The notes: generated from the sequence alone by a model not told the origin. Positions 9,719-18,383 are shown, counted from the first letter of the stretch. The stretch: 57,867 bases of DNA from Tannerellaceae bacterium (GCA_031259845.1 JAIRKZ010000004.1:1-57867); one strand, 5' to 3'. Numbers and translations: made by a program.

Positions 9719-10297
9719 CTATAACGTCCCGGAGCGTATGCGGCTTAACGTTTCGGGCGACATCAGCAGATAGGAAGCAATATGAACCAAAGGCGCCCTT
9801 TTTATAATTTCAGGGCGCTCTTTCAACAAACGGTAATACCGTTCGCTGGCTGTTTCAAAACGAAACGAATCTATTTTCTGATGGATATGAGTCAGTTTCT
9901 GTTCCATAAATTTCCGGTACAATATATCTATATCCCGGCATTCATCCATTAGTACAGACAACTGCCTGTAAGGTATTCTATACAATACGGTTGGTTCCAG
10001 AGCTTCGATTGTCAAATTCATGGGTTCTTGGAGAAGAGAACTTTCTATATTAATGAATATATCATTTTCGTGGGCGAAATGTTCCGTTAACTCTCTCCCG
10101 TTTTTATAGTAATACTGACGAATCAGGCCGCTTTGGACAAAATACAGTTGATTGCTGATTTCCCCTTCTCTCAGAATCGCTTCATTCTTCTTCAGTTCTG
10201 TACGTATAAGTATGGAGGCAAACTTCTTAACAGCATTATCGCTCAATGGGGAGACGATTTCGCCTAACCGTTGAGCAATACTCTTATTTATATCCAT
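9719..10297 (-). CDS. Crp/Fnr-family transcriptional regulator
   Basis: 192 residues with an N-terminal cyclic-nucleotide-binding-like beta barrel (about 20-120, with GEISNQLYFVQSGLIRQYYYKNGRE) and a short C-terminal helix-turn-helix ending LVHIASYLLMSPETLSRIRSG. This compact form is common in Bacteroidetes; the ligand is usually unknown. No cysteine cluster for an Fe-S switch is visible. It is convergent with trpA and shares no operon with it. Its promoter lies at 10320-10352. Confidence 0.85.
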   Translation of the reverse strand: MDINKSIAQRLGEIVSPLSDNAVKKFASILIRTELKKNEAILREGEISNQLYFVQSGLIRQYYYKNGRELTEHFAHENDIFINIESSLLQEPMNLTIEALEPTVLYRIPYRQLSVLMDECRDIDILYRKFMEQKLTHIHQKIDSFRFETASERYYRLLKERPEIIKRAPLVHIASYLLMSPETLSRIRSGTL

Positions 10298-10303
10298 TGT
10301 TTA

Positions 10304-10348
10304 AATTTAAATTCGGCGACAAATATAAAAGAATTATGTCAAAATATA
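10304..10348. repeat. Direct repeat copy A (upstream half)
   Basis: This 45-base segment matches 12032-12077 with only a few differences (shared core TTCGGCGACAA). Together with the fragment at 10422-10507 it shows that the DNA flanking the DUF4143 ATPase gene is duplicated. Confidence 0.8.
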
Positions 10349-10352
10349 CAAA
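10320..10352 (-). promoter_or_regulatory. Promoter of the Crp/Fnr-type gene
   Basis: On the minus strand TTTG (10352-10349) and TATATTTG (10327-10320) are 21 bp apart, 23 bases before the ATG at 10297. The same stretch is repeated at 12032-12077, where both boxes are altered. Confidence 0.65.
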
Positions 10353-10353
10353 T

Positions 10354-10390
10354 AATTCCCCTGTATAATTAAATATACAGGGAATTTTTA
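10354..10390. terminator. Hairpin with U tract in the regulator's upstream region
   Basis: AATTCCC-C-TGTATA (10354-10367) and TATACAGGGAATT (10374-10386) form a 13-bp stem with one bulged C and a 6-base loop; TTTTA follows on the plus strand. It could terminate plus-strand transcripts (for example trp read-through antisense to the regulator), or be a palindromic operator for the regulator itself. The duplicate at 12032-12095 lacks it. Confidence 0.45.
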
Positions 10391-10421
10391 TACTTTATAT
10401 ATTATTTTTATAAAAAAACGA

Positions 10422-10507
10422 TTATTCCTGACTTCGATAAGTAGTTTGCGAAGACTTTTTGCCACGCGGACATTATACGCACTCAGGCCTTCGCCTGCCC
10501 AGGCGCC
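10422..10507 (-). pseudogene. Fragment of the TlpA-like gene 3' end
   Basis: On the minus strand this encodes a GAWAGEGLSAYNVRV stretch joined directly to AKSLR and a short tail. The intact gene at 12088-13089 has 13 further residues between those two segments. Bases 10465-10507 match 12192-12234 with one mismatch, and 10447-10466 match 12132-12151 exactly. It is a truncated, internally deleted copy of the last part of the thioredoxin-like gene left on the other side of the ATPase gene. Confidence 0.75.
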
Positions 10508-10613
10508 CTGGCAATCCTTTTTGGGTATTCAAATTGTAACCAATCTGCATTTACCGGCCATTAAAAATGGAAAACAATTATCTTAATTGCCTATTCATAC
10601 TGGAAAAACGTAT

Positions 10614-10621
10614 TATATTTG
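10614..10621 (+). promoter_or_regulatory. -7 box of the ATPase gene
   Basis: TATATTTG, 34 bases before the ATG at 10656. No good TTTG -33 element is seen at the usual distance. Confidence 0.5.
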
Positions 10622-10655
10622 CGGAATAAAAACAGTAAAGTAATTCTGCAGAACT

Positions 10656-11987
10656 ATGAGTAAGGAATATTTGGAGCGCAGTATTGACAGAGATTTATTG
10701 GAATGGAAGAAAGCGGAAAAGCATAAACCAGTATTGCTTCGCGGAGCGCGGCAGGTTGGGAAATCCTCGACGGTGAGGGAATTGGGGAAGCAGTTCGACT
10801 ATTTTCTGGAAATCAACTTTGAGAAGAAAGAAAACAGGGACGCCAAAGTGTTGTTCGAGCGAAGTTCTTCCCCCAGGCAGATATGCGACGAGCTTTCACT
10901 GATATATGATACCCCGATTATTCCGGGACGGACGTTGCTGTTTTTCGATGAAGTACAGTCCTGCATTCCGGCTATTTCTTCACTGCGCTATTTCTACGAA
11001 GAATACCCCGAATTGCATGTTATCGCCGCCGGATCGCTGTTGGAGTTCGCATTGCAGGAAATCCCTTCGTTCGGGGTTGGTCGCATCCGCTCGCTGTTCC
11101 TTTATCCTTTTTCGTTCAACGAATATTTGCGGGCAATGAATTTGACGATGCTTGCAGATGCCTTGCAGAAAGCGTTGCCCGAAAAACCATTTTCCGATGC
11201 CGTACATAACAAATGCCTGCAACAGTTGATTTACTTTATGCTTATCGGCGGAATGCCGGAGGCGGTGGCTACTTATGCAAGAGGTGGCTCTTTACTCGAT
11301 TGCCAGCAAGTGCTGGACGATTTGACGCTTTCGCTGTACGATGATTTTTCAAAATACAAGGAGCGGGTACCGGCATCACGTTTACGAGAAATATTTGCAT
11401 CCGTTATCCGCCAAACAGGAGGCAAATTCACTTATTCAGAATCATCACAGGATGCCAACCACAAACAGATAAAAGAAAGCATGGGATTGTTGGAATTGGC
11501 AGGCATCATTTATCCCGTAACACATACCTCGGCCAATGGTTTGCCGCTGGCCGCCGAAATGAATACGAAGCACCGGAAATACTTGATTTTCGATACCGGA
11601 ATATACCAACGCTTTTTGAAGTTGGACTTAGGGCAACTGCTTACCGCCGAAAGTCTGGAACAGATAAACAAGGGCGCGTTGGCAGAATTGTTCGCAGGAC
11701 TGGAATTGCTTAAATCCGCGCCGAGTAATAACCCGACCCAGCTTTACTATTGGCTGCGTGAAAAACGCGGCAGTAATGCCGAAGTTGATTATGTGGTGCA
11801 ATGTAATACCGATATTGTCCCCATCGAAGTAAAATCGGGGACGAAAGGCTCCATGCAGAGTATGTTCCAATTCTTATCAGAAAAGGAATATAAATACGGA
11901 ATCCGTTGTTCGATGGAAAACTTCGGTACATATCAGAACATCAAAATTTCCCCGCTTTACGCAGTTTCACGGATTGGAAAACAGTAA
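10656..11987 (+). CDS. AAA-type ATPase with DUF4143 domain
   Basis: 443 residues. Walker A is GARQVGKSS (30-38), Walker B is TLLFFDEVQ (93-101) and a sensor-like VIAAGSLLEF follows. The C-terminal DUF4143 part includes EKRGSNAEVDYVVQ and PIEVKSGT, the D-x-E/V-K pattern of a PD-(D/E)XK-like nuclease fold. Such ATPases are common and patchily distributed in Bacteroidetes, and their cellular role is not established. The gene stands alone and is bracketed by a duplicated, decayed flank (10304-10507 and 12032-12234), consistent with arrival by an insertion or duplication event. Confidence 0.88.
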   Translation: MSKEYLERSIDRDLLEWKKAEKHKPVLLRGARQVGKSSTVRELGKQFDYFLEINFEKKENRDAKVLFERSSSPRQICDELSLIYDTPIIPGRTLLFFDEVQSCIPAISSLRYFYEEYPELHVIAAGSLLEFALQEIPSFGVGRIRSLFLYPFSFNEYLRAMNLTMLADALQKALPEKPFSDAVHNKCLQQLIYFMLIGGMPEAVATYARGGSLLDCQQVLDDLTLSLYDDFSKYKERVPASRLREIFASVIRQTGGKFTYSESSQDANHKQIKESMGLLELAGIIYPVTHTSANGLPLAAEMNTKHRKYLIFDTGIYQRFLKLDLGQLLTAESLEQINKGALAELFAGLELLKSAPSNNPTQLYYWLREKRGSNAEVDYVVQCNTDIVPIEVKSGTKGSMQSMFQFLSEKEYKYGIRCSMENFGTYQNIKISPLYAVSRIGKQ

Positions 11988-12031
11988 AATTCAGAACCTG
12001 CACCATCCCGGCAAGGTCTTTATGATGCACT

Positions 12032-12077
12032 AATTTAAAATTCGGCGACAATTATAAAAGAATTACGTCAAAATATA
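12032..12077. repeat. Direct repeat copy B
   Basis: Near-copy of 10304-10348 between the ATPase stop and the TlpA-like stop. In this copy the minus-strand -7 box is changed to TATAATTG and the -33 TTTG is absent, so it no longer looks like a working promoter. Confidence 0.8.
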
Positions 12078-12087
12078 AAAAAAACGA

Positions 12088-13089
12088 TTATTCCTTACAA
12101 AATGTCTCTATCAATTGATCTAAATCATCACTGCGAAGACTTTTTGCCACGATAATTCCTTCTTTGTTTATCAGGTAATTGTTCGGAATAACGCGGACAT
12201 TATACGCGCTCAGGCCTTCGCCTGCCCAGGCGCCGGTGTCAATCAGTTGTGGCCAGGTGAAATGGTCGTCGTGGATGGCTTTCTTCCACGCATCAACCGA
12301 CAGGTCTAAAGACAATCCTACGATTTCGAGCCCGCGGCCTTTATATTTTTCATAAAGTTTGACGAGCGACGGGCTTTCTCGCCGGCAGGGGCCGCACCAC
12401 GACGCCCAGAAATCTATGAGCACATGTCCTTTCCCTAAATAGTCGGACAGCCGCACCTCTTTCCCCTCCGTATCCAGTGCGCGGAAGTCGGGCGCTTTTT
12501 TCCCTATTGCAACATTGTCGTCATTGGCGGCCACGGCTTTGAGCAACTCAGCGTAGGTTGTGTTTTGCAGTGTCGTGTCTAACAGTTCGATATGCTGCCG
12601 GATTTCTTCCGGCGAAAGGCGGTAGGAATAATAGCGGTAAAACACATACAGCGCGGCGAGAGATGATGGATGTTCTTCAAGTATGTCACGCAGCGGCGTT
12701 TTCAATTGTTTTAATAATTTTTCATACAAATCCTGTTCTGCAGAGCCGGTGACCTTTGTGTTTTTATACCTTTGGACGGTATCAAATTCAATCCGTACAG
12801 GTTCCTTTCCCAGGAAAAGAAGATACGAGTGTGTAGGATTGCTCGAATTATCGAGCGACAGGCCGTATATCTCCGGAAGTGTGGTCAGTCCGGAGAATTG
12901 AAAGGCTCCGTTGCTGATCTCTGCCGAATCAATCGTGAAAAAAGACTTGTTGTCATAACGTTGCAGATAAATTTTGCCGGCAGTTGCGCTGGCCACCGTA
13001 CCCGACAGGTTGGGCTCCCTGTTGTTCCCGCATCCGGCGAGGCATAGTATTCCCAAAATACCGGCAAAAAGCCATTTTATTCGTTTCAT
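12088..13089 (-). CDS. TlpA-like thiol-disulfide oxidoreductase lipoprotein (DUF4369 N-terminus)
   Basis: 333 residues. A lipobox LAGC places lipidated Cys at 20. Residues about 28-110 are the beta-rich DUF4369 domain, and from about 195 an AhpC/TSA/TlpA thioredoxin fold carries WCGPC at 231-235 with the usual DFWASWCGPC lead-in. It probably reduces or oxidises thiols in the periplasm. It is the last gene of susC-susD-tlpA, starting 24 bp after susD. Such thioredoxin lipoproteins often travel with SusCD pairs in Bacteroidales, sometimes linked to peptide or oxidative-stress functions. A broken copy of its 3' end lies at 10422-10507. Confidence 0.9.
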   Translation of the reverse strand: MKRIKWLFAGILGILCLAGCGNNREPNLSGTVASATAGKIYLQRYDNKSFFTIDSAEISNGAFQFSGLTTLPEIYGLSLDNSSNPTHSYLLFLGKEPVRIEFDTVQRYKNTKVTGSAEQDLYEKLLKQLKTPLRDILEEHPSSLAALYVFYRYYSYRLSPEEIRQHIELLDTTLQNTTYAELLKAVAANDDNVAIGKKAPDFRALDTEGKEVRLSDYLGKGHVLIDFWASWCGPCRRESPSLVKLYEKYKGRGLEIVGLSLDLSVDAWKKAIHDDHFTWPQLIDTGAWAGEGLSAYNVRVIPNNYLINKEGIIVAKSLRSDDLDQLIETFCKE

Positions 13090-13113
13090 TGCATCAGTTA
13101 TTTATTTGACGAA

Positions 13114-14472
13114 TTAATATCCTGTGTTTTGATTGAGATTTGCATCGGTTTGAACATCGTTGTAGGGCAATGGGAATATCCATTTATTCCTGTCGGTGAT
13201 GCCCAAAACCTCTCCTGCCCGTTCTGTCCGGACAAGGTCAAACCAGCGATGAGGCTCGAAAGCCAGTTCCAGGCGGCGTTCGTTTTCAATATCAAGCACT
13301 ATTTGCCCGGTTGTCAAAGCTGTGGCAGGCTCAACGTTCGCCCGCTCTCTTACGGCGTTCAGGTCGCTAAGGGCGCCGGGCAGGTCGGGATTTGCTTTTT
13401 TCGCCCTTGCTTCTGCACGGATCAGGTATTGTTCGGCAATGCGGAAAAGATAGGTGGGGTTGTCGTTATTAGGCCGCCAATATAATAACTGGACATAATA
13501 ATCGAGTTTGGTATCGGTCGAAACATCCTTCACCAGTTTGGCGCGCTCACCTCCCGCCCCGGAATGTAACAGGTCGTACAGGGTGCGCGAAGGGGCCAGC
13601 GTGTTGCGGTAGGAATCAGAAGACCATACCGAAAAGTAATTGCTTTTATCCGATGTGCTGAATGCCAGCTCCCAGATGGATTCTTTCGTGTTTTTCGCCG
13701 TCAGGATATTATCCCAGCCCACTAAACCGAAGTGGATGTTGCCAATCAGTTTACTGGCATATTCTTCGGCCTTATCCCACTGCTTCAGGTAGAGATACAC
13801 CCTGGCTTTGAAAGCATAGATTGTGTATACGTTCACCCGGTTGCTGTCGAAAACCGGACTGGCCAGTTGTTCTGCGGTTTCCAAATCACTCAATACATGT
13901 GCATAGACTTCCTGCTGAGAGCTTTGATTGACGTCGGAAGCCGACGAAGGGCTGGTAGTGGGACTGGTTACAATGGGGATATTGCCCCATGCGCGCGCCA
14001 GGTCGAAATGCACCAGGGCGCGGATCGTATAGGCTTCGCCCAGCCAATGTTTTTTGGTCTCTTCCAACAGTCCTGTAACGTTCAGCCGGGGTATTTTGTC
14101 AATCACCTGGTTTGCGCGGTTCACCACCTGGTTCATTGCGTTCCAGGAGTCGTTCAGCGTGCGGTTGTCGGGGCGGTACGTGTGGGTCACAAACGTGTAA
14201 TAATGATTCTGCGTGCCCACCCAGATATGATCGCCGCCCGACAAATTGGCTGCCGACTGAAAGCCGTCGCCACCATAATATTCACCGTGTTGCAGTGCGC
14301 TGTATGTACCCAGCACCGCCGTTTCGGCCGACTGTGCATCGGTAATCGCAAATTCGTCTGAAATATACTGGGGCGATTCGGGATTCAGGAAATAATCCGT
14401 GCATGAAGCAAACAGCACAATGAAGGAGACAGCACAGCCCAGCGCTTTTCTCTTTGAAATATATTGTTTCAT
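13114..14472 (-). CDS. SusD/RagB-family nutrient-binding lipoprotein
   Basis: 452 residues. Signal with lipobox FASC (Cys24) followed by TDYF, as expected for a surface lipoprotein. The SusD/RagB helical scaffold is recognisable from AETAVLGTYSALQ, WNAMNQVVNRANQVIDKIP, LGEAYTIRALVHFDLARAWG and the C-terminal NERRLELAFEPHRWFDLVRT. It caps the SusC barrel encoded immediately upstream (15-bp gap). No glycoside hydrolase or sulfatase is present, so the substrate cannot be read from context and a peptide or glycan is equally possible. Confidence 0.93.
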   Translation of the reverse strand: MKQYISKRKALGCAVSFIVLFASCTDYFLNPESPQYISDEFAITDAQSAETAVLGTYSALQHGEYYGGDGFQSAANLSGGDHIWVGTQNHYYTFVTHTYRPDNRTLNDSWNAMNQVVNRANQVIDKIPRLNVTGLLEETKKHWLGEAYTIRALVHFDLARAWGNIPIVTSPTTSPSSASDVNQSSQQEVYAHVLSDLETAEQLASPVFDSNRVNVYTIYAFKARVYLYLKQWDKAEEYASKLIGNIHFGLVGWDNILTAKNTKESIWELAFSTSDKSNYFSVWSSDSYRNTLAPSRTLYDLLHSGAGGERAKLVKDVSTDTKLDYYVQLLYWRPNNDNPTYLFRIAEQYLIRAEARAKKANPDLPGALSDLNAVRERANVEPATALTTGQIVLDIENERRLELAFEPHRWFDLVRTERAGEVLGITDRNKWIFPLPYNDVQTDANLNQNTGY

Positions 14473-14487
14473 ATTTATTCCGTTTTT

Positions 14488-17400
14488 TTAGAAAGTTAGA
14501 TTCAAACCAAATACAATTGTTCGCGGATGAGGGGGCGTTGAAAAGTCGAGGCCCTGAACCGTTCCGACGCCTCCGTTGTAATCGCCTGCCACGTTTACCT
14601 CCGGATCCGCGCCGGAATAGTTCGTAAATGTCAGCAGGTTGGTAGCGTTTACATACACCCTGAGCTGATTCAATCCGGTTTTGGCGATGATCTTTGGGGG
14701 GAAAATGTAGGCCAGCGAAATATTTCTTACCCGCAGATAGGAAGCGTCTTCAAGAAAGCGGCTGCTTTCGTAGTTGTGGTTAAAACTGCCGTCGGCATTC
14801 TGCGTATTCGTGATGCGCGGGATATCCGTTTGGTCGCCCGGCTGTTGCCATCGCCTCATCATGCTTGCCTGTAACGACCACTGCGTGCCCCTGTTACCGG
14901 CATGTTCCTGGAAATAGCGGTTCATGTTGAACACCTCATTCCCGTATGAAAAATTAAATAGTAAAGACAGCTCGATATTCTTATACTTAAAAGCATTAAA
15001 CAATCCTCCCGTAAATGCAGGCCAGATGTCGCCAACGATCTGCCGGTCGTCTGTCGTGATCTTGCCATCACCGGTGCGCGAGTCGTCATACACTGCGTTG
15101 CCGGTTTGAGGGTCAACGTAGAGCTGCTTATACAGCCAGAAGGAATACATCGGATAGCCCTCTTCCAGCCTCACCCAGTCGCGGTTGTACTGCGTGAACG
15201 AAGACGGAAGCTTTTCAATACGGTTCACGTTTCTGAAGAAATTCAGCGAGGTATTCCATTTGAATGTCTTGGTTTGGATATTCTCCAAGCCGATTTCTAT
15301 TTCGAAACCCTTATTGCTCATTTCGCCGATATTGCCGAAGGTGGAACTGAAGCCCGTTTTGGCCGGCACCGGCACATTGAGTAAAAGATCGTATGTATAT
15401 TTATTGTAATAGTTGAACTTCACATCCAGCCTGCTTTTGAAAAAGGAAGACTCTATTCCCACATTTGTTTGCCGCGTAGTTTCCCACTTCAGGTCCGGAT
15501 TCGCCAATTGATAGGGAGCCGTTCCGGCCTTGTCCTGATAATTGTTTCCGCCCGCCCATAACCCCAGCGCTGCGAAATCGGCAATGTCCTGATTCCCGGT
15601 CCATCCGATGCTTGCTATCAGCTTCAATTCCGAGATAACCGGAATATCTTTAATAAATTTCTCCTCGCCGGCGCGCCATGATGCGCCAAAGGAAGGGAAA
15701 TACCCCCATTGATTACTTTTCCCGAACCTCGACGACGCATCGGCCCGCAGGTTTACATCAACACTGTATTTGTCGGCATAACTATAATTGGCCCGGCCGA
15801 ACCACGAAAGAAGCCCCGATGATATTTTACCCGTATTCGTACCTGTGGTGACAGCCGCGGATGATATGGATGAAAACGCGATGCTGGGAAAGTTCGTACC
15901 CGTAAGGCGACTTCTTTCAAAGACATTATGCTGCAACGTGTTTCCGGCAAACAGCGAGATGAAGTGCTTATCATAAGACGCCAGCCAGGAGAGCAACTGT
16001 TCCGCTGTCCACAACTGATTCGTCGTGTAGGATTCCGTTGCCGAGCCATCGGTCGATTTCCCTTCGTTCAGGTTTGCGTTATAATACGCGTTTTCCTTAT
16101 AATCACTGTTGTCAAGGCTCCACGACGATTTGAAGGACAGGTTCCTGATGATCTCCCACGTCAGATACGCATTACCAATCAGGTGGCTCCCCTGCGTGTG
16201 ATGATTGTTGTTCTCTAACAAAACGTAGGGATTGTTAAACCTTTCCGAACGGTTATACGCCCCATCTTCCGTAAAAATGGGCGTAAGCGTTGGCGTATGT
16301 ATCCCCGTATTGAGAATCCCGCCCGTATCTCCCGCGCGGCACAGGTGACGCAAGGTGCTGGCATACGACAGACTGCTGCCGATCCTAACCTTCGTACTTA
16401 AGTCATGGTCAAGGTTCACCCGGAATCCGTACCGTTGAAAATCCTGCAATTTAATAATCGCCTCCTGACTTGTATATTCGCCCGACAAATAGAAACGAGT
16501 CTTTGCATCGCCGCCGGAGACCGACACGTTGTAAGTTTGCTGAAGCGCCGTGCGAAACAACACATGCATGCGGTCATACGTCCCCTGCTCCTCAGGAGCG
16601 CCCAAGCCCGGTTCACCGTTTACCAGTTCATTTTTAGGACGGAACGGACGCGTTTCATAAGGATTCCCGTCATTCACCCAAGCCTCGTTGATCACCTGGG
16701 CGTGCTCCGGCCCGGTAGCCAGCGCCCACAACTTATCATAATGCCCAAAGCCCGCTTCCGCATTGAAATGAACCGTTGTTTTCTGCGCCGCCCCCCGTTT
16801 GGTAGTGACAAGAATCACCCCGTTAGAGCCGCGCGAACCATAGATGGCAGTTGCGTTGGCGTCTTTCAATATCTCTACCTTTTCGATATCGGCAGGATTG
16901 AGGTCGGCCAGCGCATTCGTTGTCTGCCCGCCGGAAGCAATGCCTTGCAAGGTCTTGTTGTTGATAAACACGCCATCAACCACATAAAGCGGCTCATTGC
17001 CGGCATTGACCGACGTTGTGCCCCGGAGCCGAACCAGCATAGCCGAACCAGGCACACCGCTACTGGACGAAACAAGCAAACCGCCCGCTTGTCCCTGTAA
17101 TTTTTCCGTCAGGCTACTCGCCGCAACAGGCGTGATTTTGTCTTGATCAATCTTCGATATCGCGCTGGCCACCGCACTCCTTTTCGTCTGCGCATAGCCA
17201 ATCACAACCACTTCATCCAGCAACGTGGCCGTTCGCAGCCGTATAGACAGAGGATCCGTGTATTCATATACGTCTACCTCTTCCGTGTGATAGCCAATAT
17301 AACTGATTTGCAATCCAACAGGCAGCACGTTGACTGTAAGCGAAAACCGCCCGTCTACATCCGTTTCCGTCCCGTTCCCCGTTCCGGCAACAATGATTCG

Positions 17401-17604
17401 CGCCCCGATAAGCGGCTCACTCGTATGCCTGTCGGCCACGACTCCCTCTATTTTCACACCCGCGTGCTGCGCAAAACCCTGAACAGGTAGAAAGACAAGC
17501 GCCAATAACAAAAGACAGGCCGCTTTAACCGTGCTTTTTACCTGCCCAAAATCAGGGATACCCCTGCCTGGTTTGTAGCATTTACTTCTTACTTCTTTAT
17601 TCAT
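14488..17604 (-). CDS. SusC/RagA-family TonB-linked outer-membrane transporter
   Basis: 1038 residues. An N-terminal signal is preceded by about 28 polar residues (hydrophobic core AACLLLLALVFLPVQGFA), so translation may begin further downstream. Next come a carboxypeptidase-regulatory-like domain (about 52-130, PLIGARIIVAGTGNGTETDVDGRFSL), a plug domain with SusC hallmarks (LRGTTSVNAGNEPLYVVDGV, EKVEILKDANATAIYGSRGSNG) and a 22-strand-type barrel ending in NLTF. It imports a substrate presented by the SusD partner, energised by TonB. No anti-sigma/ECF pair is adjacent. A terminator hairpin in the leader suggests control at transcription elongation. Confidence 0.95.
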   Translation of the reverse strand: MNKEVRSKCYKPGRGIPDFGQVKSTVKAACLLLLALVFLPVQGFAQHAGVKIEGVVADRHTSEPLIGARIIVAGTGNGTETDVDGRFSLTVNVLPVGLQISYIGYHTEEVDVYEYTDPLSIRLRTATLLDEVVVIGYAQTKRSAVASAISKIDQDKITPVAASSLTEKLQGQAGGLLVSSSSGVPGSAMLVRLRGTTSVNAGNEPLYVVDGVFINNKTLQGIASGGQTTNALADLNPADIEKVEILKDANATAIYGSRGSNGVILVTTKRGAAQKTTVHFNAEAGFGHYDKLWALATGPEHAQVINEAWVNDGNPYETRPFRPKNELVNGEPGLGAPEEQGTYDRMHVLFRTALQQTYNVSVSGGDAKTRFYLSGEYTSQEAIIKLQDFQRYGFRVNLDHDLSTKVRIGSSLSYASTLRHLCRAGDTGGILNTGIHTPTLTPIFTEDGAYNRSERFNNPYVLLENNNHHTQGSHLIGNAYLTWEIIRNLSFKSSWSLDNSDYKENAYYNANLNEGKSTDGSATESYTTNQLWTAEQLLSWLASYDKHFISLFAGNTLQHNVFERSRLTGTNFPSIAFSSISSAAVTTGTNTGKISSGLLSWFGRANYSYADKYSVDVNLRADASSRFGKSNQWGYFPSFGASWRAGEEKFIKDIPVISELKLIASIGWTGNQDIADFAALGLWAGGNNYQDKAGTAPYQLANPDLKWETTRQTNVGIESSFFKSRLDVKFNYYNKYTYDLLLNVPVPAKTGFSSTFGNIGEMSNKGFEIEIGLENIQTKTFKWNTSLNFFRNVNRIEKLPSSFTQYNRDWVRLEEGYPMYSFWLYKQLYVDPQTGNAVYDDSRTGDGKITTDDRQIVGDIWPAFTGGLFNAFKYKNIELSLLFNFSYGNEVFNMNRYFQEHAGNRGTQWSLQASMMRRWQQPGDQTDIPRITNTQNADGSFNHNYESSRFLEDASYLRVRNISLAYIFPPKIIAKTGLNQLRVYVNATNLLTFTNYSGADPEVNVAGDYNGGVGTVQGLDFSTPPHPRTIVFGLNLTF

Positions 17605-17640
17605 ACTTTATAGATTTAAAATTGATCCTATCCACTCATA

Positions 17641-17676
17641 AAACAAAAGAGTCGCCCTACACCATTCGGACAACTC
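17641..17676 (-). terminator. Terminator-like hairpin in the susC leader
   Basis: Read on the minus strand, GAGTTGTCC (17676-17668) and GGGCGACTC (17657-17649) pair over 9 bp with G-U wobbles, with a 10-base loop, followed by TTTTGTTT. It lies 37 bases upstream of the susC start, so it would cut the susC transcript short. CGGACA further 5' in the leader (minus strand, near 17715) is complementary to TGTCCG in the hairpin and could compete with it. Confidence 0.5.
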
Positions 17677-17793
17677 TTTCAGTCATATAATTATATGTAT
17701 ACAACTCATGCGCTGTCCGTCTGCCGGCGGTCATCCATCATACACATACACATATAAAAACCATAAACACTCATGTTGTTCTATTTGATGATG

Positions 17794-17801
17794 CAAAAAT
17801 A
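17794..17801 (-). promoter_or_regulatory. Candidate -7 box of susC
   Basis: TATTTTTG on the minus strand, about 190 bases before the susC ATG. The -33 element is poor. The long leader in between holds the terminator-like hairpin and only very short ORFs. Confidence 0.4.
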
Positions 17802-18080
17802 AACGCCTTGGCAAATAGCAGCAATACCACCTTTATGGTATATTTCAGTTATACAGTTTTTGCAGGGTAAAGCTCATGGTTAGGAGGGTAAAGTCCATAT
17901 TGACTTTAACTTGTTCCATAACCTGTAACGATTTTTATGTTTCCAATTACAATCGTTGGGTACGCTATATAACAAGTCTCTTATTCATTACAAATAAAAA
18001 CAAATACAATTAATTATAATAAAAATATTAGCCGTAATTGATTGCCGGATGGGGTGTGAAGTGCGTGATAATTATTTCAT

Positions 18081-18172
18081 CATATAGTCTTCAGTAAACC
18101 ATTATAATGCTTTTACAAAACTATTATAATGGTTTTTGAAAACTATTATGATGGTTTGCCGAAGACTATATA
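18081..18172. repeat. AT-rich inverted repeat with three related modules
   Basis: Arms 18081-18108 and 18145-18172 are inverted copies matching at about 24 of 28 positions (shared TATAGTCTTC and AAACCAT). A third related module, ACTATTATAATGGTTT, lies at 18120-18135. It sits in the 778-base gap between the carAB stop and the susC promoter. No gene is seen in this gap. Confidence 0.6.
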
Positions 18173-18238
18173 ATGACTTTTTCTTGATTGAATATCCTTT
18201 ATCGATTGGGGGAATGTTCATGCCGGCAGGATTGAAAA

Positions 18239-18299
18239 GTGACGAGGGTGTGACTGAACGGTGACTGAATCATAGCTCAATCACCCTCGGTCACACCCT
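18239..18299. repeat. GC-rich overlapping inverted repeats downstream of carAB
   Basis: AGGGTGTGAC (18245-18254) pairs with GTCACACCCT (18290-18299), and GTGACGAGGGTG (18239-18250) pairs with CACCCTCGGTCAC (18282-18294, one extra G). These are alternative hairpins from the same bases, plus GTGACTGAA units. It lies about 85 bases after the carAB stop and could be a terminator or a dispersed repeat. Confidence 0.5.
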
Positions 18300-18383
18300 T
18301 AATCACACTTATTTATCTGAATATACTATAGTTGCAGAAAATGTGACTGAAAAACCGAAAAAAATAAAGTTTTGAGGATTATC

